The notes under the pieces were generated by a model. The model was not told where the DNA came from. It made no database searches and saw nothing but the letters and a program-made list of their open reading frames with translations. The position numbers were made by a program, and so were the translations under genes. DNA of 64,000 nucleotides from an uncultured Bacilli bacterium (GTDB lineage Bacteria > Bacillota_I > Bacilli_A > RF39 > UBA660), in assembly GCA_934101645.1 (NCBI GenBank), contig CAKORX010000005.1, positions 54,306-118,305 of the forward strand, written 5' to 3'. Numbering within the stretch: position 1 is the stretch's first letter; every line of letters starts with the position of its first letter. Shown here one piece after another: positions 41,302 to 50,367 of this stretch.

Positions 41302-41328
41302 AAAAGCCACTTTAATGTGGTTTTTTTT
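41302..41328 (+). terminator. Terminator between rpmH and rnpA
   Basis: GCCAC / GTGG stem with AAAAA on the left and TTTTTTTT on the right. It probably attenuates rather than blocks, since rnpA has no clear promoter of its own in the 13 bp left. Confidence 0.8.
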
Positions 41329-41341
41329 AAAGAGGAAAAAT

Positions 41342-41674
41342 ATGAAAAAAAAAGATATTGTAAAAAGCAGTAATGATTTTAATGAAATACTAAATTATAA
41401 CAAAAGAGTCTCAAACAATGAATTTATTATTTTTTATATGCCAAGTGAAATTAACACTGTTAAATTTGGAATTAGTGCTCCGAAGAAACTAGGTAATGCT
41501 GTTTTAAGAAATAAATGTAAACGTAGATTAAGAATGTTAATTGATGAATGTAATTTTCTCTTCAAAAAAGGAAGAAATTATATTATAATTATAAGGAAAG
41601 GTTTTTTATCTTCAAATTATGAAGATAGTTTAAACTCTTTACAAAAATTAATTGGAGGAATAAATGAAAAATAA
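41342..41674 (+). CDS. rnpA: Ribonuclease P protein component
   Basis: 110 residues from the ATG at 41342 with AGAGG upstream. The RNR-like motif RNKCKRRLRMLIDE is the family signature; VKFGISAPKKLGNAVLRN precedes it. It binds the P RNA and the pre-tRNA leader. Its end overlaps the yidC start by 11 bp. Confidence 0.96.
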   Translation: MKKKDIVKSSNDFNEILNYNKRVSNNEFIIFYMPSEINTVKFGISAPKKLGNAVLRNKCKRRLRMLIDECNFLFKKGRNYIIIIRKGFLSSNYEDSLNSLQKLIGGINEK

Positions 41675-42728
41675 TAAAAAGTTTCTTACTTTAATTTTAG
41701 TGGTTATGGTAATGCTTACAACTGGTTGTGGAGCCAAAAGTTATATAACAGATGAAAAAGGTAAGATAGTAACAAATAGTGAAACTGGTCAAAGTCTTCA
41801 AAAAACAATTTATTGTAAGCCCTCAGAAAATACTGAAATGTATAGATTATATGAACAGTATGAAGACCAAATGGATATAAAATTATCTAAATTACCAAGT
41901 TGTGATAAATATAAAATAACATCAAATAAAACGAATAGTTTGTGGCAATTTTTATTTGTAAAACCACTTGCTTATATAATTTTAAAGGTAGGTTTATTAT
42001 TTAAAAATATTGGTTTAAAAAATGCTTATTTGGGTGTTTCAGTAATGTTAATAGGAATATTAATAAGAGTAATTTTATTACCATTTACTATAAAGACACA
42101 AAATCAAAGTGAAGCTATGAAAAAGGCTTCTCCTGAATTACAAAGATTAGAGAAAAAATATGCAAATGATACATCACAACAAGGAATGATGATGAAACAA
42201 CAAGAAAAGCTGGCAATATATAATAAGTATAAAGTAAATCCTATGTTAGGATGTTTACTTTCATTAATTCAACTTCCACTTTTCTTTGCATTTTTGGAAG
42301 CAATTTATAAAATTCCTGCAATTTATGAGGGAAAAATATTTGGTTGGAATTTAGGAACAACACCAAGTATAGGTATTTTTAAAAATCATCAATACACATT
42401 TATAATACTTGTAGTTTTAATTATTTTATCTACATATTTTTCATTCAAATTTTCTATGAAACAATCAGCATCAAATTTACCAGGTGCAGATAGTCAGACA
42501 AAAATGATGTTAATCTTCATGACAGTATTTATTGGCTTTGCTTCACTAAGTTTACCAACAGCAATTGCATTATATTGGATAGTTACTTATGCTTTTATGA
42601 TTTTACAAACTTATATTATTAAATTTATTAAAAATAATCAAAATACAAAATCAACAAAAAAAGTAAAAAAGTCAATTAATGATAAGCTTAAAGTTAAGGA
42701 GGGTTTAAAATATGGAAAAAATAAGTAA
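41664..42728 (+). CDS. yidC: Membrane protein insertase YidC/SpoIIIJ
   Basis: 354 residues. A lipoprotein signal peptide ends at the lipobox TTGCG (Cys22). Five membrane segments follow; the first after the signal carries GLLFKNIGLKNAYLG, then RVILLPFTIKTQNQSEAMKK with the conserved hydrophilic-groove Arg, and the terminal IALYWIVTYAFMILQTYI. A basic tail ends the protein. In B. subtilis the SpoIIIJ paralogue is also needed for sigma-G activation. GGAGG is 6 bases upstream of the ATG. Confidence 0.96.
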   Translation: MKNNKKFLTLILVVMVMLTTGCGAKSYITDEKGKIVTNSETGQSLQKTIYCKPSENTEMYRLYEQYEDQMDIKLSKLPSCDKYKITSNKTNSLWQFLFVKPLAYIILKVGLLFKNIGLKNAYLGVSVMLIGILIRVILLPFTIKTQNQSEAMKKASPELQRLEKKYANDTSQQGMMMKQQEKLAIYNKYKVNPMLGCLLSLIQLPLFFAFLEAIYKIPAIYEGKIFGWNLGTTPSIGIFKNHQYTFIILVVLIILSTYFSFKFSMKQSASNLPGADSQTKMMLIFMTVFIGFASLSLPTAIALYWIVTYAFMILQTYIIKFIKNNQNTKSTKKVKKSINDKLKVKEGLKYGKNK

Positions 42729-43326
42729 AACAGGGAAAAGTTTTGAAGAAACACTTCAAGAAATATTAGAAGAGAATAATTTAACACAAGATGAGGTTAT
42801 TTATAAAACTGGTGAAATTAAAAAAAATCTTTTTAAAGGAAGTACTACTGAAGTAATAGTGTATAAAAAATCAGATATTTATGAATTTGTAAAAAATTAT
42901 TTAAAAGAAATAATTAATAACATGGGACTCGAAGTGTCTTTTGAGACAAAAAAAGTTGCTGATAGAACAGTTATTAAAATGTATTCAAATAATAACAACA
43001 TTTTAATAGGACATAATGGAAATACAATTAAAGCTTTAGAAAATATTGTTAGACAAAAAATTCAATTAGAAACAGGGTTATATTTTGTTATATCGTTGGA
43101 TGTTGAAAATTATAAAGATAAAAAAGCCTCTAGATTGGAAAGACTTGCAAAACAAACTGCTAAAGAAGTTTTAAAAACAAAGATTGATGTACATTTAGAA
43201 AATATGAACTCTTATGAACGTAGAATTGTTCATAATGCTTTAGCGGATTTTAAACACATTTCTTCAAAAAGTACTGGTGAAGAACCAAATAGGCACGTAA
43301 TAATAAGTTATATTAAAGAAGATTAA
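42712..43326 (+). CDS. jag: RNA-binding protein Jag/KhpB
   Basis: 204 residues. Jag-N domain at 1-50 (KTGKSFEETLQEILEE), KH domain with LIGHNGNTIKALENIV, then R3H domain with SYERRIVHNALADF and EEPNRHVIISY. KhpB with KhpA affects cell elongation and division. It overlaps yidC by 17 bp; spoIIIJ-jag is the B. subtilis pair. Confidence 0.96.
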   Translation: MEKISKTGKSFEETLQEILEENNLTQDEVIYKTGEIKKNLFKGSTTEVIVYKKSDIYEFVKNYLKEIINNMGLEVSFETKKVADRTVIKMYSNNNNILIGHNGNTIKALENIVRQKIQLETGLYFVISLDVENYKDKKASRLERLAKQTAKEVLKTKIDVHLENMNSYERRIVHNALADFKHISSKSTGEEPNRHVIISYIKED

Positions 43327-43349
43327 TCCTAGTATTCTAGGATTTTTTT
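43326..43349 (+). terminator. Terminator after jag
   Basis: Perfect 7 bp stem ATCCTAG / CTAGGAT with loop TATT, followed by six T. It ends the rpmH-jag transcript. Confidence 0.92.
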
Positions 43350-43352
43350 ACG

Positions 43353-43381
43353 TTTACATAGGTAAAAAAAGGTGTTACAAT
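43353..43381 (+). promoter_or_regulatory. Promoter of mnmE-mnmG-rsmG
   Basis: -35 TTTACA (43353-43358), 17 bp spacer, -10 TACAAT (43376-43381) preceded by an extended TGT. Confidence 0.82.
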
Positions 43382-43403
43382 AGCACAAAGAAAAGGAGAA
43401 ACT

Positions 43404-44753
43404 ATGGAAGATACTATTTGTGCAATTTCAACTTCTTTAGGAGTTGGTGCAATATCAATTATTAGAATTAGTGGTAAAGATGCTATAAAAAAAGTAAATA
43501 GTATTTTTTCTGGTGATTTACTGAAAGCTCAAACACATAGTATTAATTATGGTCATATTGTGTATAAAGACGAAATAATAGATGAAGTATTAGTTATGCT
43601 TATGAAAGCACCTAAGACGTATACTAAAGAAAATATTGTGGAAATAAACTCTCATGGTGGTTATATAACAACTAATAAAATATTAGAGATATTGTTAGAT
43701 ATTGGATGTAGATTAGCAGAACCTGGAGAATTTACAAAAAGAGCATTTTTAAATGGACGAATTAATTTATTGCAATCAGAAGCAATAAATGAACTAATAA
43801 ATGCGAAAAGTGAATCAAAAAGGAAACTATGTTTAAATCAAATTGGTAATAATTTAACAAAAATAATTGAAGATATTAGAGAAGATATAGTTAAGTTACT
43901 TGCAAATATCGAAGTAAATATAGATTATCCAGAGTATGAAGATAATGAAGTTGTTACTTCATCTATATTAAAAAATAATTTAACTTTATTAGCTGAAAAA
44001 ATAGTTAAATTAGAAAATAATTCTAAATATGGAAAAATTGTATCAAATGGAATAAATATAGCAATCGTAGGAAAACCAAATGTTGGAAAAAGTAGTATAT
44101 TAAATCATTTAATAGATGAAGAAAAAGCAATCGTAACAGATATTGCAGGGACTACGAGAGATATAATAGAAGCAAATTTAACACTTAATGGTATTGAACT
44201 TAAACTTATTGATACAGCAGGAATTCATGACACTGATGATGTTGTTGAAAAAATTGGTGTTAATAAAAGCAAAGAGCAAATTGATAAAGCAGATTTAGTA
44301 ATTTTAGTTTTAGATGGATCTAAACCTTTATCAAGCGAAGATAAAGAATTATTAAGTAAAATCGATGAAGATAAGACAATTGTCTTTATTAATAAAAACG
44401 ATTTAGAGTTAAAAATCGATTCTAGTTTATTAAATTATAAATATATAGTTGAAGGAAATGTAAAATCAATCGATGGACTAGATAAGTTAAAAGAAAAAAT
44501 AATTGATTTATTTAACATAAATGAAATTAACAAAGATTTAACATATTTATCTAATGCTCGTCAAATTGATTTGGTTCATAAAGCAAAAAAGAGTATAAAA
44601 AATGCAGAACAGTCTTTAAATATGAACATACCTATAGATATGGTTTCAACAGACCTAAGAGAATGTTATGAATATTTAGGCAAAATAATTGGTAAAACTT
44701 ATGAAGATGATGTAATTGATAGATTATTTAAAGATTTTTGTGTGGGAAAGTAG
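43404..44753 (+). CDS. mnmE: tRNA modification GTPase MnmE
   Basis: 449 residues. N-terminal formyl-THF domain (MEDTICAISTSLGVGAISII), helical domain, and an inserted G domain with GKPNVGKSS (P-loop), DIAGTTRD and NKND. The C-terminal FCVGK provides the conserved Cys. With MnmG it makes 5-carboxymethylaminomethyl-U34 in tRNA. It starts the mnmE-mnmG-rsmG operon. Confidence 0.97.
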   Translation: MEDTICAISTSLGVGAISIIRISGKDAIKKVNSIFSGDLLKAQTHSINYGHIVYKDEIIDEVLVMLMKAPKTYTKENIVEINSHGGYITTNKILEILLDIGCRLAEPGEFTKRAFLNGRINLLQSEAINELINAKSESKRKLCLNQIGNNLTKIIEDIREDIVKLLANIEVNIDYPEYEDNEVVTSSILKNNLTLLAEKIVKLENNSKYGKIVSNGINIAIVGKPNVGKSSILNHLIDEEKAIVTDIAGTTRDIIEANLTLNGIELKLIDTAGIHDTDDVVEKIGVNKSKEQIDKADLVILVLDGSKPLSSEDKELLSKIDEDKTIVFINKNDLELKIDSSLLNYKYIVEGNVKSIDGLDKLKEKIIDLFNINEINKDLTYLSNARQIDLVHKAKKSIKNAEQSLNMNIPIDMVSTDLRECYEYLGKIIGKTYEDDVIDRLFKDFCVGK

Positions 44754-44763
44754 GTGATTAAAT

Positions 44764-46632
44764 ATGTATGATGTTATAGTTGTTGGAGCCGGACATGCTG
44801 GTTGTGAAGCTGCACATATAAGTGCATTTATGGGTGCTAAAACACTTTTAATAACTTCTAATATTGAAAATATTGCTGATATGCCATGTAATCCATCCAT
44901 TGGTGGAAGTGCTAAAGGAATTATTGTAAGAGAAATAGATGCTCTAGGCGGATTAATGGGAATAGTAGCAGACAAATCACACTTTCAAATTAAAATGTTA
45001 AATAATTCTAAAGGCCCTGCAGTACGTAGTTTAAGAGCTCAGGCTGACAAAAAAGTCTATCCAAAAGTAATGAAAGAGTATTTGTATAACACAAAAAATC
45101 TTGAAATAAAAGAAGGCATGGTTGAAGATTTAATTGTAGAAAAAAAACAAATAAAGGGAATAATACTAGAAAATGGAGAAAAGATTTTAGGAAACAATGT
45201 AGTGCTTACTACTGGAACTTATTTAAATGCAAATATATTAATTGGCTCAGAAAATGTTCCAAGTGGACCTCATGGGGAAAAAAGAAGTAACAAATTATCA
45301 ACAAACTTAAAAAAATATGGATTTAATATTAAACGTCTTAAAACAGGGACACCGCAAAGGATAAAGGCTGATAGTATTAATTTTGATGTACTTAAAGAGG
45401 AAAATGGTGATGATACTTACTGGACTTTTTCGTTTGATACAAAACCTTTGTATAAAATTAATGAACAACAAAAATGTTATTTAGTATATACAAATGAAAA
45501 TACACATCAAATAATTCGCGATAATTTGAAAAAAAGTGCTATGTATGGAGGATATGCTACTGGAGTGGGACCAAGATATTGTCCTTCAATCGAAGATAAA
45601 ATTGTTAGATTTTCAGATAAACCAAGACACCAATTATTTTTAGAACCCGAAAGTATTTATTATGATGAATGGTATTTGCAAGGATTTTCTACATCTATGC
45701 CTAGGGATGTTCAAGAGAAAATGGTACATTCTTTACATGGCCTTGAAAATGCTATTATTTCTAAATATGCTTATGCAATAGAATATGATGCAATAGATGC
45801 GATGCAAATTAAACCAAGTTTAGAATCGAAAATTATATCTGGTTTATTTACTGCGGGTCAAATAAATGGAACATCAGGATATGAGGAAGCTGCAGGCCAA
45901 GGATTAATTGCGGGAATTAATGCAGCATTAAAATTTAAAAATCAAGAGCCACTAGTTTTAAAAAGACATGAAGCATATATAGGCGTATTAATTGATGATT
46001 TAGTAACAAAAGGAATTACAGATCCTTATAGGATGCTTACATCAAGAGCGGAATTTAGATTACTTTTAAGACATGATAATGCTGACGCAAGATTAACGGA
46101 AATTGGTCATAAAATAGGCAGTGTAACAAATGAAAAATATCAAAACTACATTAATAAGTATAATAATATATCCGAGTTAAAAAAACTTTTAAATGAAAAT
46201 AAAATGGTTATAAATGATAACACTAAAAAATTATTTCAAGAATATAATATTAACATTCCTGCAACTAATTTAAAATTTTTAACATTATTAAAACGTCCAG
46301 AAATAGATATGAATTTTATTAGTAATTTTATTGATTTATCAAAATATTCTGATGAGGAAAAGGAAGAAGTAACAATTGAGGTTAAATATCAAGGATACAT
46401 TGCCAAAGAATATGCACAAAAAGAAAAAATGTTAAAAATGGAATCAAAACAAATTCCTAAGGATATTGATTATAATAAAATTAAAAATATTGCTAGTGAA
46501 GCTAGACAAAAATTAGCTCTAGTAAGACCAGAAAATATTGCACAAGCCTCTAGAATAAGTGGTGTTAATCCTGTCGATATATCACTATTACTAATATATT
46601 TAAAAAAGGAATATAATAAAAATGATAAATGA
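44764..46632 (+). CDS. mnmG: tRNA uridine 5-carboxymethylaminomethyl modification enzyme MnmG
   Basis: 622 residues. FAD Rossmann motif VVGAGHAGCEAAHISAFMG, CNPSIGGSAKGIIVREID, RLKTGTPQRI, and GQINGTSGYEEAAGQGLIAG. FAD- and NADH-dependent partner of MnmE. The last 11 bp overlap rsmG. Confidence 0.98.
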   Translation: MYDVIVVGAGHAGCEAAHISAFMGAKTLLITSNIENIADMPCNPSIGGSAKGIIVREIDALGGLMGIVADKSHFQIKMLNNSKGPAVRSLRAQADKKVYPKVMKEYLYNTKNLEIKEGMVEDLIVEKKQIKGIILENGEKILGNNVVLTTGTYLNANILIGSENVPSGPHGEKRSNKLSTNLKKYGFNIKRLKTGTPQRIKADSINFDVLKEENGDDTYWTFSFDTKPLYKINEQQKCYLVYTNENTHQIIRDNLKKSAMYGGYATGVGPRYCPSIEDKIVRFSDKPRHQLFLEPESIYYDEWYLQGFSTSMPRDVQEKMVHSLHGLENAIISKYAYAIEYDAIDAMQIKPSLESKIISGLFTAGQINGTSGYEEAAGQGLIAGINAALKFKNQEPLVLKRHEAYIGVLIDDLVTKGITDPYRMLTSRAEFRLLLRHDNADARLTEIGHKIGSVTNEKYQNYINKYNNISELKKLLNENKMVINDNTKKLFQEYNINIPATNLKFLTLLKRPEIDMNFISNFIDLSKYSDEEKEEVTIEVKYQGYIAKEYAQKEKMLKMESKQIPKDIDYNKIKNIASEARQKLALVRPENIAQASRISGVNPVDISLLLIYLKKEYNKNDK

Positions 46633-47329
46633 TTTTGAAAAAAAACTAAAACAATTGGGTATAAATTATTCAAATAAAGAGCTTGATTTATTAGAAATGT
46701 ATTATATTTTTTTAGTTGAATATAATACGCATACAAATTTAACTACTATAACAGAAAAGGAAGATGTTTATAATAAACATTTTTATGATTCACTAATGAT
46801 TTCCAAGGTTATTGATTTAACTAAAATAGACACTGTGTTAGATATCGGCTCTGGAGCAGGATTTCCTGGGGTAGTATTAAAAATATTTTATCCTAATATT
46901 AGGCTTACTTTATTAGATTCAAACAACAAAAAAACAAGGTTTTTAACTGAATTAGTAGCAAAGCTTGATTTAAAAGACGTTAATATAATTAATGATAGAG
47001 CAGAAAATTATATGAAAAATAATTTAAATAGCTATGATTTATGTGTTTCAAGAGCTGTTGCATATGTTGATATTATTTCTTCTTTATCAACACCATTTAT
47101 TAAATTAGATGGAAAAGTATTATTAATGAAAGGTGATTTTACAACTGAGGAAATTGTTTTAAAAAAATACGCAAAAGAATTAAATATAAAACAGTATAAT
47201 GAATATGCATATCAGTTAAATAATCAAAATAGAAAAATAATAATTATTAGTAAAGAAAAATTGGATAATCAAGTGCCAAATTACGCATCACTTGTGAAAA
47301 AAAGTGAAAAAAGAAAAAAATTGACTTAA
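46622..47329 (+). CDS. rsmG: 16S rRNA (guanine527-N7) methyltransferase RsmG
   Basis: 235 residues. NLTTITEKEDVYNKHFYDSL, SAM site LDIGSGAGFPGVVLKI, and SRAVAYVDII. It methylates G527 of 16S rRNA; loss gives low-level streptomycin resistance. The tail is Lys-rich. It overlaps mnmG and ends in a terminator. Confidence 0.96.
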   Translation: MINDFEKKLKQLGINYSNKELDLLEMYYIFLVEYNTHTNLTTITEKEDVYNKHFYDSLMISKVIDLTKIDTVLDIGSGAGFPGVVLKIFYPNIRLTLLDSNNKKTRFLTELVAKLDLKDVNIINDRAENYMKNNLNSYDLCVSRAVAYVDIISSLSTPFIKLDGKVLLMKGDFTTEEIVLKKYAKELNIKQYNEYAYQLNNQNRKIIIISKEKLDNQVPNYASLVKKSEKRKKLT

Positions 47330-47353
47330 CATTTATCAAAGTCAATTTTTTTT
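47317..47353 (+). terminator. Terminator after rsmG
   Basis: Stem AAATTGAC / GTCAATTT with eight or more T on the 3' side; the left arm is in the final rsmG codons. Confidence 0.85.
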
Positions 47354-47359
47354 GAACTA

Positions 47360-47388
47360 TTGCAAATTTAACATAAGTAAGTTATTAT
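47360..47388 (+). promoter_or_regulatory. Promoter of the ParB/Noc-like gene
   Basis: -35 TTGCAA (47360-47365), 17 bp spacer, -10 TATTAT (47383-47388), 30 bp before the start codon. Confidence 0.8.
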
Positions 47389-47418
47389 ATTTATATAAGG
47401 TAGAAAAGGGGCTTTATT

Positions 47419-48312
47419 ATGAATTTTGATCCTAACGTTTTAAATATTGCTGTTGAAGACATAATTCCTAATCGATTTCAACCACGATTAGTTTTTGATG
47501 ATGCTTCATTAAAAGACTTGGCTGCTTCGATAAAGACTCATGGTATTATTCAGCCCTTAGTTTTAAGACGACTTGGAGATAAATATGAAATTATTGCCGG
47601 AGAGAGAAGATATAGAGCCGCAATGATAGCTGGACTTACTTCAGTACCAGCAGTTTTGGCAAAAATAGATGATAAAACTAGTGCCGAAGTAGCTATTAGT
47701 GAGAATGTTCAAAGAAAAGAATTAAATCCTTTAGAAGAAGCTAAATCGTATGATGCATTATTAAAGGTTGGTTATATGACTAAAGAAATGCTTGCACAAA
47801 AAATGGGCATTCCTGTAAGCGTATTAGAAGGTAAATTAAAATTATTAACTTTACCAAAAGAAGTTCAAGATGCCTTGCTTGCAGGCAAAATATCTGAACG
47901 TCACGCAAGAAGTTTAATGAAGTTAAAAGAGTCAAATGAACAAATAAAATGGCTTCATAATATAATTGAAAAAAGATTAAATGTTAAAGATTTAGAAACT
48001 GAATTAAATAAAGAATATGGTAATTTAACTTCGCCATTTAATATTGATATTAATAAAATAAAGAATGAATCAACTGATATTACTCCGTCAATGATTCAAC
48101 CACTTCCTAATAATGATACTCCATCGTTTGGACCAATCAATTTAGGAGAGAGAACCACAAATAGGTTTTTTAACAATTTGGAAGATGAACAAGCGAATAT
48201 GAGTACGGATGAATCAGTTAATCCATTAAATAATTCTTATATGCAGTTTAATCAAAATATGGTTGAGTCAAATGTAGATTCTTTGGATTTTTTACCACCT
48301 GACAATATATAG
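47419..48312 (+). CDS. ParB/Noc family chromosome-organising protein
   Basis: 297 residues. The N-terminal ParB fold has IIPNRFQPR, the CTP-binding GERRYR (61-66) and ENVQRKELNPLEEA (95-108). The helix-turn-helix covers about 120-145, and KISERHARSLMKLK resembles Noc KITERHARALIPLK. The last about 95 residues are acidic, Asn-rich and unlike either family. It lacks the Noc N-terminal membrane-binding helix. It follows rsmG, where B. subtilis has noc-soj-spo0J, but no parA follows. It probably binds the parS sites at 31.7-32.0 kb (inference). Confidence 0.88.
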   Translation: MNFDPNVLNIAVEDIIPNRFQPRLVFDDASLKDLAASIKTHGIIQPLVLRRLGDKYEIIAGERRYRAAMIAGLTSVPAVLAKIDDKTSAEVAISENVQRKELNPLEEAKSYDALLKVGYMTKEMLAQKMGIPVSVLEGKLKLLTLPKEVQDALLAGKISERHARSLMKLKESNEQIKWLHNIIEKRLNVKDLETELNKEYGNLTSPFNIDINKIKNESTDITPSMIQPLPNNDTPSFGPINLGERTTNRFFNNLEDEQANMSTDESVNPLNNSYMQFNQNMVESNVDSLDFLPPDNI

Positions 48313-48333
48313 GAGTTAATCCTCCTTTTTTTT
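48311..48333 (+). terminator. Terminator after the ParB/Noc-like gene
   Basis: AGGAG / CTCCT stem with a six-base loop and a run of eight T. It overlaps the ends of both convergent genes, so it is also read in the last PBP codons on the other strand. Confidence 0.75.
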
Positions 48334-50268
48334 ATATTCTAAATTATTATATTCTGGTTCACTACCTTTTAAATAATAAAATATTGTAATATTTTTATTA
48401 TTTAAAGATGGTTTTCCACTTATAGCATTAAGTGGCATTCCAACAACATTAGTAGGCATTTGATACCATGAATCTTGATCATTTTCTTGAATATAACTGA
48501 CTACGTTTGCCCACGTATTTTTTACTTCGTTTCCCAATTTTAATTCTATATTGGAATTGTCGTCATATCCACTCCACATAAGCATTAAAATGTCTTTGTT
48601 ATATCCAATGGCCCAATAGTCGGAATCTGTTGTTCCAGTTTTAAAAGCATATTTTTGTTTTAATTTAGAGGCAATATTAAGCCCTGTAGGAGTATTATAA
48701 TCGACGAAAGCAGAATTTGTTGTACTTGTTAACATTTCATTTAATATATATACATAGTTTGGATTTAATACCAAATTATTTTCTTTTTGATGTTCATAAA
48801 TTATTTTTCCCTCTTTATCTTCAATTTTGTTAATAAAATATAGTGATCTTTTATATCCTCCTGAGGCAAATGTATTATAACCTGTTGCAAAATCAATAAG
48901 ATTTAGTTCGCTTGTTCCTAGAGCAAGCGAGGTTACTTCATTTAATTTTTCTTTTATACCACACTTTTTTGCAGTATCAACTAATTTATCAATTCCTAAA
49001 AATAAATTTGTTTTTACAGCATAAATATTATCTGAATAAGCTATAGCTGCTGCCATAGTTATTTCTTTGTTACCATAAAGATTTGCAAAATTTTTCGGAG
49101 AATATGTTTTTCCTTGCGATAAAGTAAATGTAGTATATTGACTTAAAAATGTTGATGATGAAGTCATACCATTATTTAATGCAGAATAATACAAAAATGG
49201 TTTCATAGTTGAACCAACTTGTCTTTTAGATGATAAAGCTCTATTATATTGACTTTTATTGTAATTAATTCCTCCAGTTAATGCAAAAATACCACCGGTT
49301 TCTGGGTCAACAATTACTGAAGCTACTTGTAATTTTTCATCAGTAATATTATTTAATATCTCTTCTTCAAGTTTTTTTTGATAGTTTATATTTAAAGTTG
49401 TAAATATTTTAAGATTGCCTGAATTTATATCTTTTTCACTAATACCACTAATTGATTTAAGTTCATTATAAACAGCATCTTCATAATATGATATCATTTG
49501 TAAATTATTATTATTCTTTTTACCATATATTTCTATTTTATTTTTAAATAAATTATTATATTCATCGCTTGAGATATAACCATTATTTAGCATAGTTAAA
49601 GCTACCACTTTTGCTCTTTGAATACTTTTATCATAATTTGATACAGGATTATAATTACTTGGATTTTTAGGTATTCCTGCTAAAATAATAGATTCTTCTA
49701 AAGTTAATTCATCAACGTTTTTATTAAAATAAAAATTTGCTGCTGATACAATTCCATAGTTTCCTAACCCATAATTTATGGTATTTAAATATGCTTCTAA
49801 AATTTCATCTTTAGTATAATGCATTTCTAGATTTAAAGTCATCATAGCTTCTTTAACTTTTCTTGACCATGTTTTATCAAAATCTAAATAGGCATTCTTT
49901 ATATACTGCTGACTTATTGTACTACCACCCTCAACAATTTTTCTACTTTTAAAGTTTGTAAAAAATGCTTTAATAATTCTTAAATAATCAAAGCCATTAT
50001 GTTCATAAAAATTTTTATCTTCAACAGAAATAACGGCATTTTTTAAATTATTAGAAATCTTGTCTATTTTGGTCCATCTATTAGTATTAGTTCCTTCATA
50101 AAATATATTATTATTAATGTCATATAATTCATATGTATGAAATGAATTTAATGTGAGAGGTTTTTGTAAATACGCATACGAATATAAACCAATTATTATG
50201 ATAATTATTGATAGAAATGAAAAAAGAAAAATCTTATAAAAAAAGTTAAAAAATTTCAATAATTTCAC
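48316..50268 (-). CDS. Class A penicillin-binding protein (PBP1a-type)
   Basis: 650 residues. One N-terminal membrane anchor (IFLFSFLSIIIIIIGLYSY), then glycosyltransferase family 51 with SVEDKNFYEHNGFD (catalytic Glu) and GGSTISQQYIKN, then the transpeptidase with STMKPF (active Ser), SDN (YSDNIYA) and KTGTT. It polymerises and cross-links peptidoglycan. It is the only gene right of oriC on the minus strand, transcribed head-on to the fork and convergent with the ParB/Noc-like gene. Confidence 0.95.
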   Translation of the reverse strand: MKLLKFFNFFYKIFLFSFLSIIIIIIGLYSYAYLQKPLTLNSFHTYELYDINNNIFYEGTNTNRWTKIDKISNNLKNAVISVEDKNFYEHNGFDYLRIIKAFFTNFKSRKIVEGGSTISQQYIKNAYLDFDKTWSRKVKEAMMTLNLEMHYTKDEILEAYLNTINYGLGNYGIVSAANFYFNKNVDELTLEESIILAGIPKNPSNYNPVSNYDKSIQRAKVVALTMLNNGYISSDEYNNLFKNKIEIYGKKNNNNLQMISYYEDAVYNELKSISGISEKDINSGNLKIFTTLNINYQKKLEEEILNNITDEKLQVASVIVDPETGGIFALTGGINYNKSQYNRALSSKRQVGSTMKPFLYYSALNNGMTSSSTFLSQYTTFTLSQGKTYSPKNFANLYGNKEITMAAAIAYSDNIYAVKTNLFLGIDKLVDTAKKCGIKEKLNEVTSLALGTSELNLIDFATGYNTFASGGYKRSLYFINKIEDKEGKIIYEHQKENNLVLNPNYVYILNEMLTSTTNSAFVDYNTPTGLNIASKLKQKYAFKTGTTDSDYWAIGYNKDILMLMWSGYDDNSNIELKLGNEVKNTWANVVSYIQENDQDSWYQMPTNVVGMPLNAISGKPSLNNKNITIFYYLKGSEPEYNNLEYKKKED

Positions 50269-50324
50269 CCATATTTAGTATTGTTAAAAATATTAAATTT
50301 ATGAGTGCATTTTTAATATATATA

Positions 50325-50333
50325 TGCTATAAT
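50325..50333 (+). promoter_or_regulatory. Extended -10 promoter of argS
   Basis: TGCTATAAT, a full extended -10, with only a weak -35 at the right distance. It lies about 35 bp before the argS start. Confidence 0.75.
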
Positions 50334-50367
50334 GTTCTAGAAAAAAAGGAGAGAAGCAGTTAAAAGC

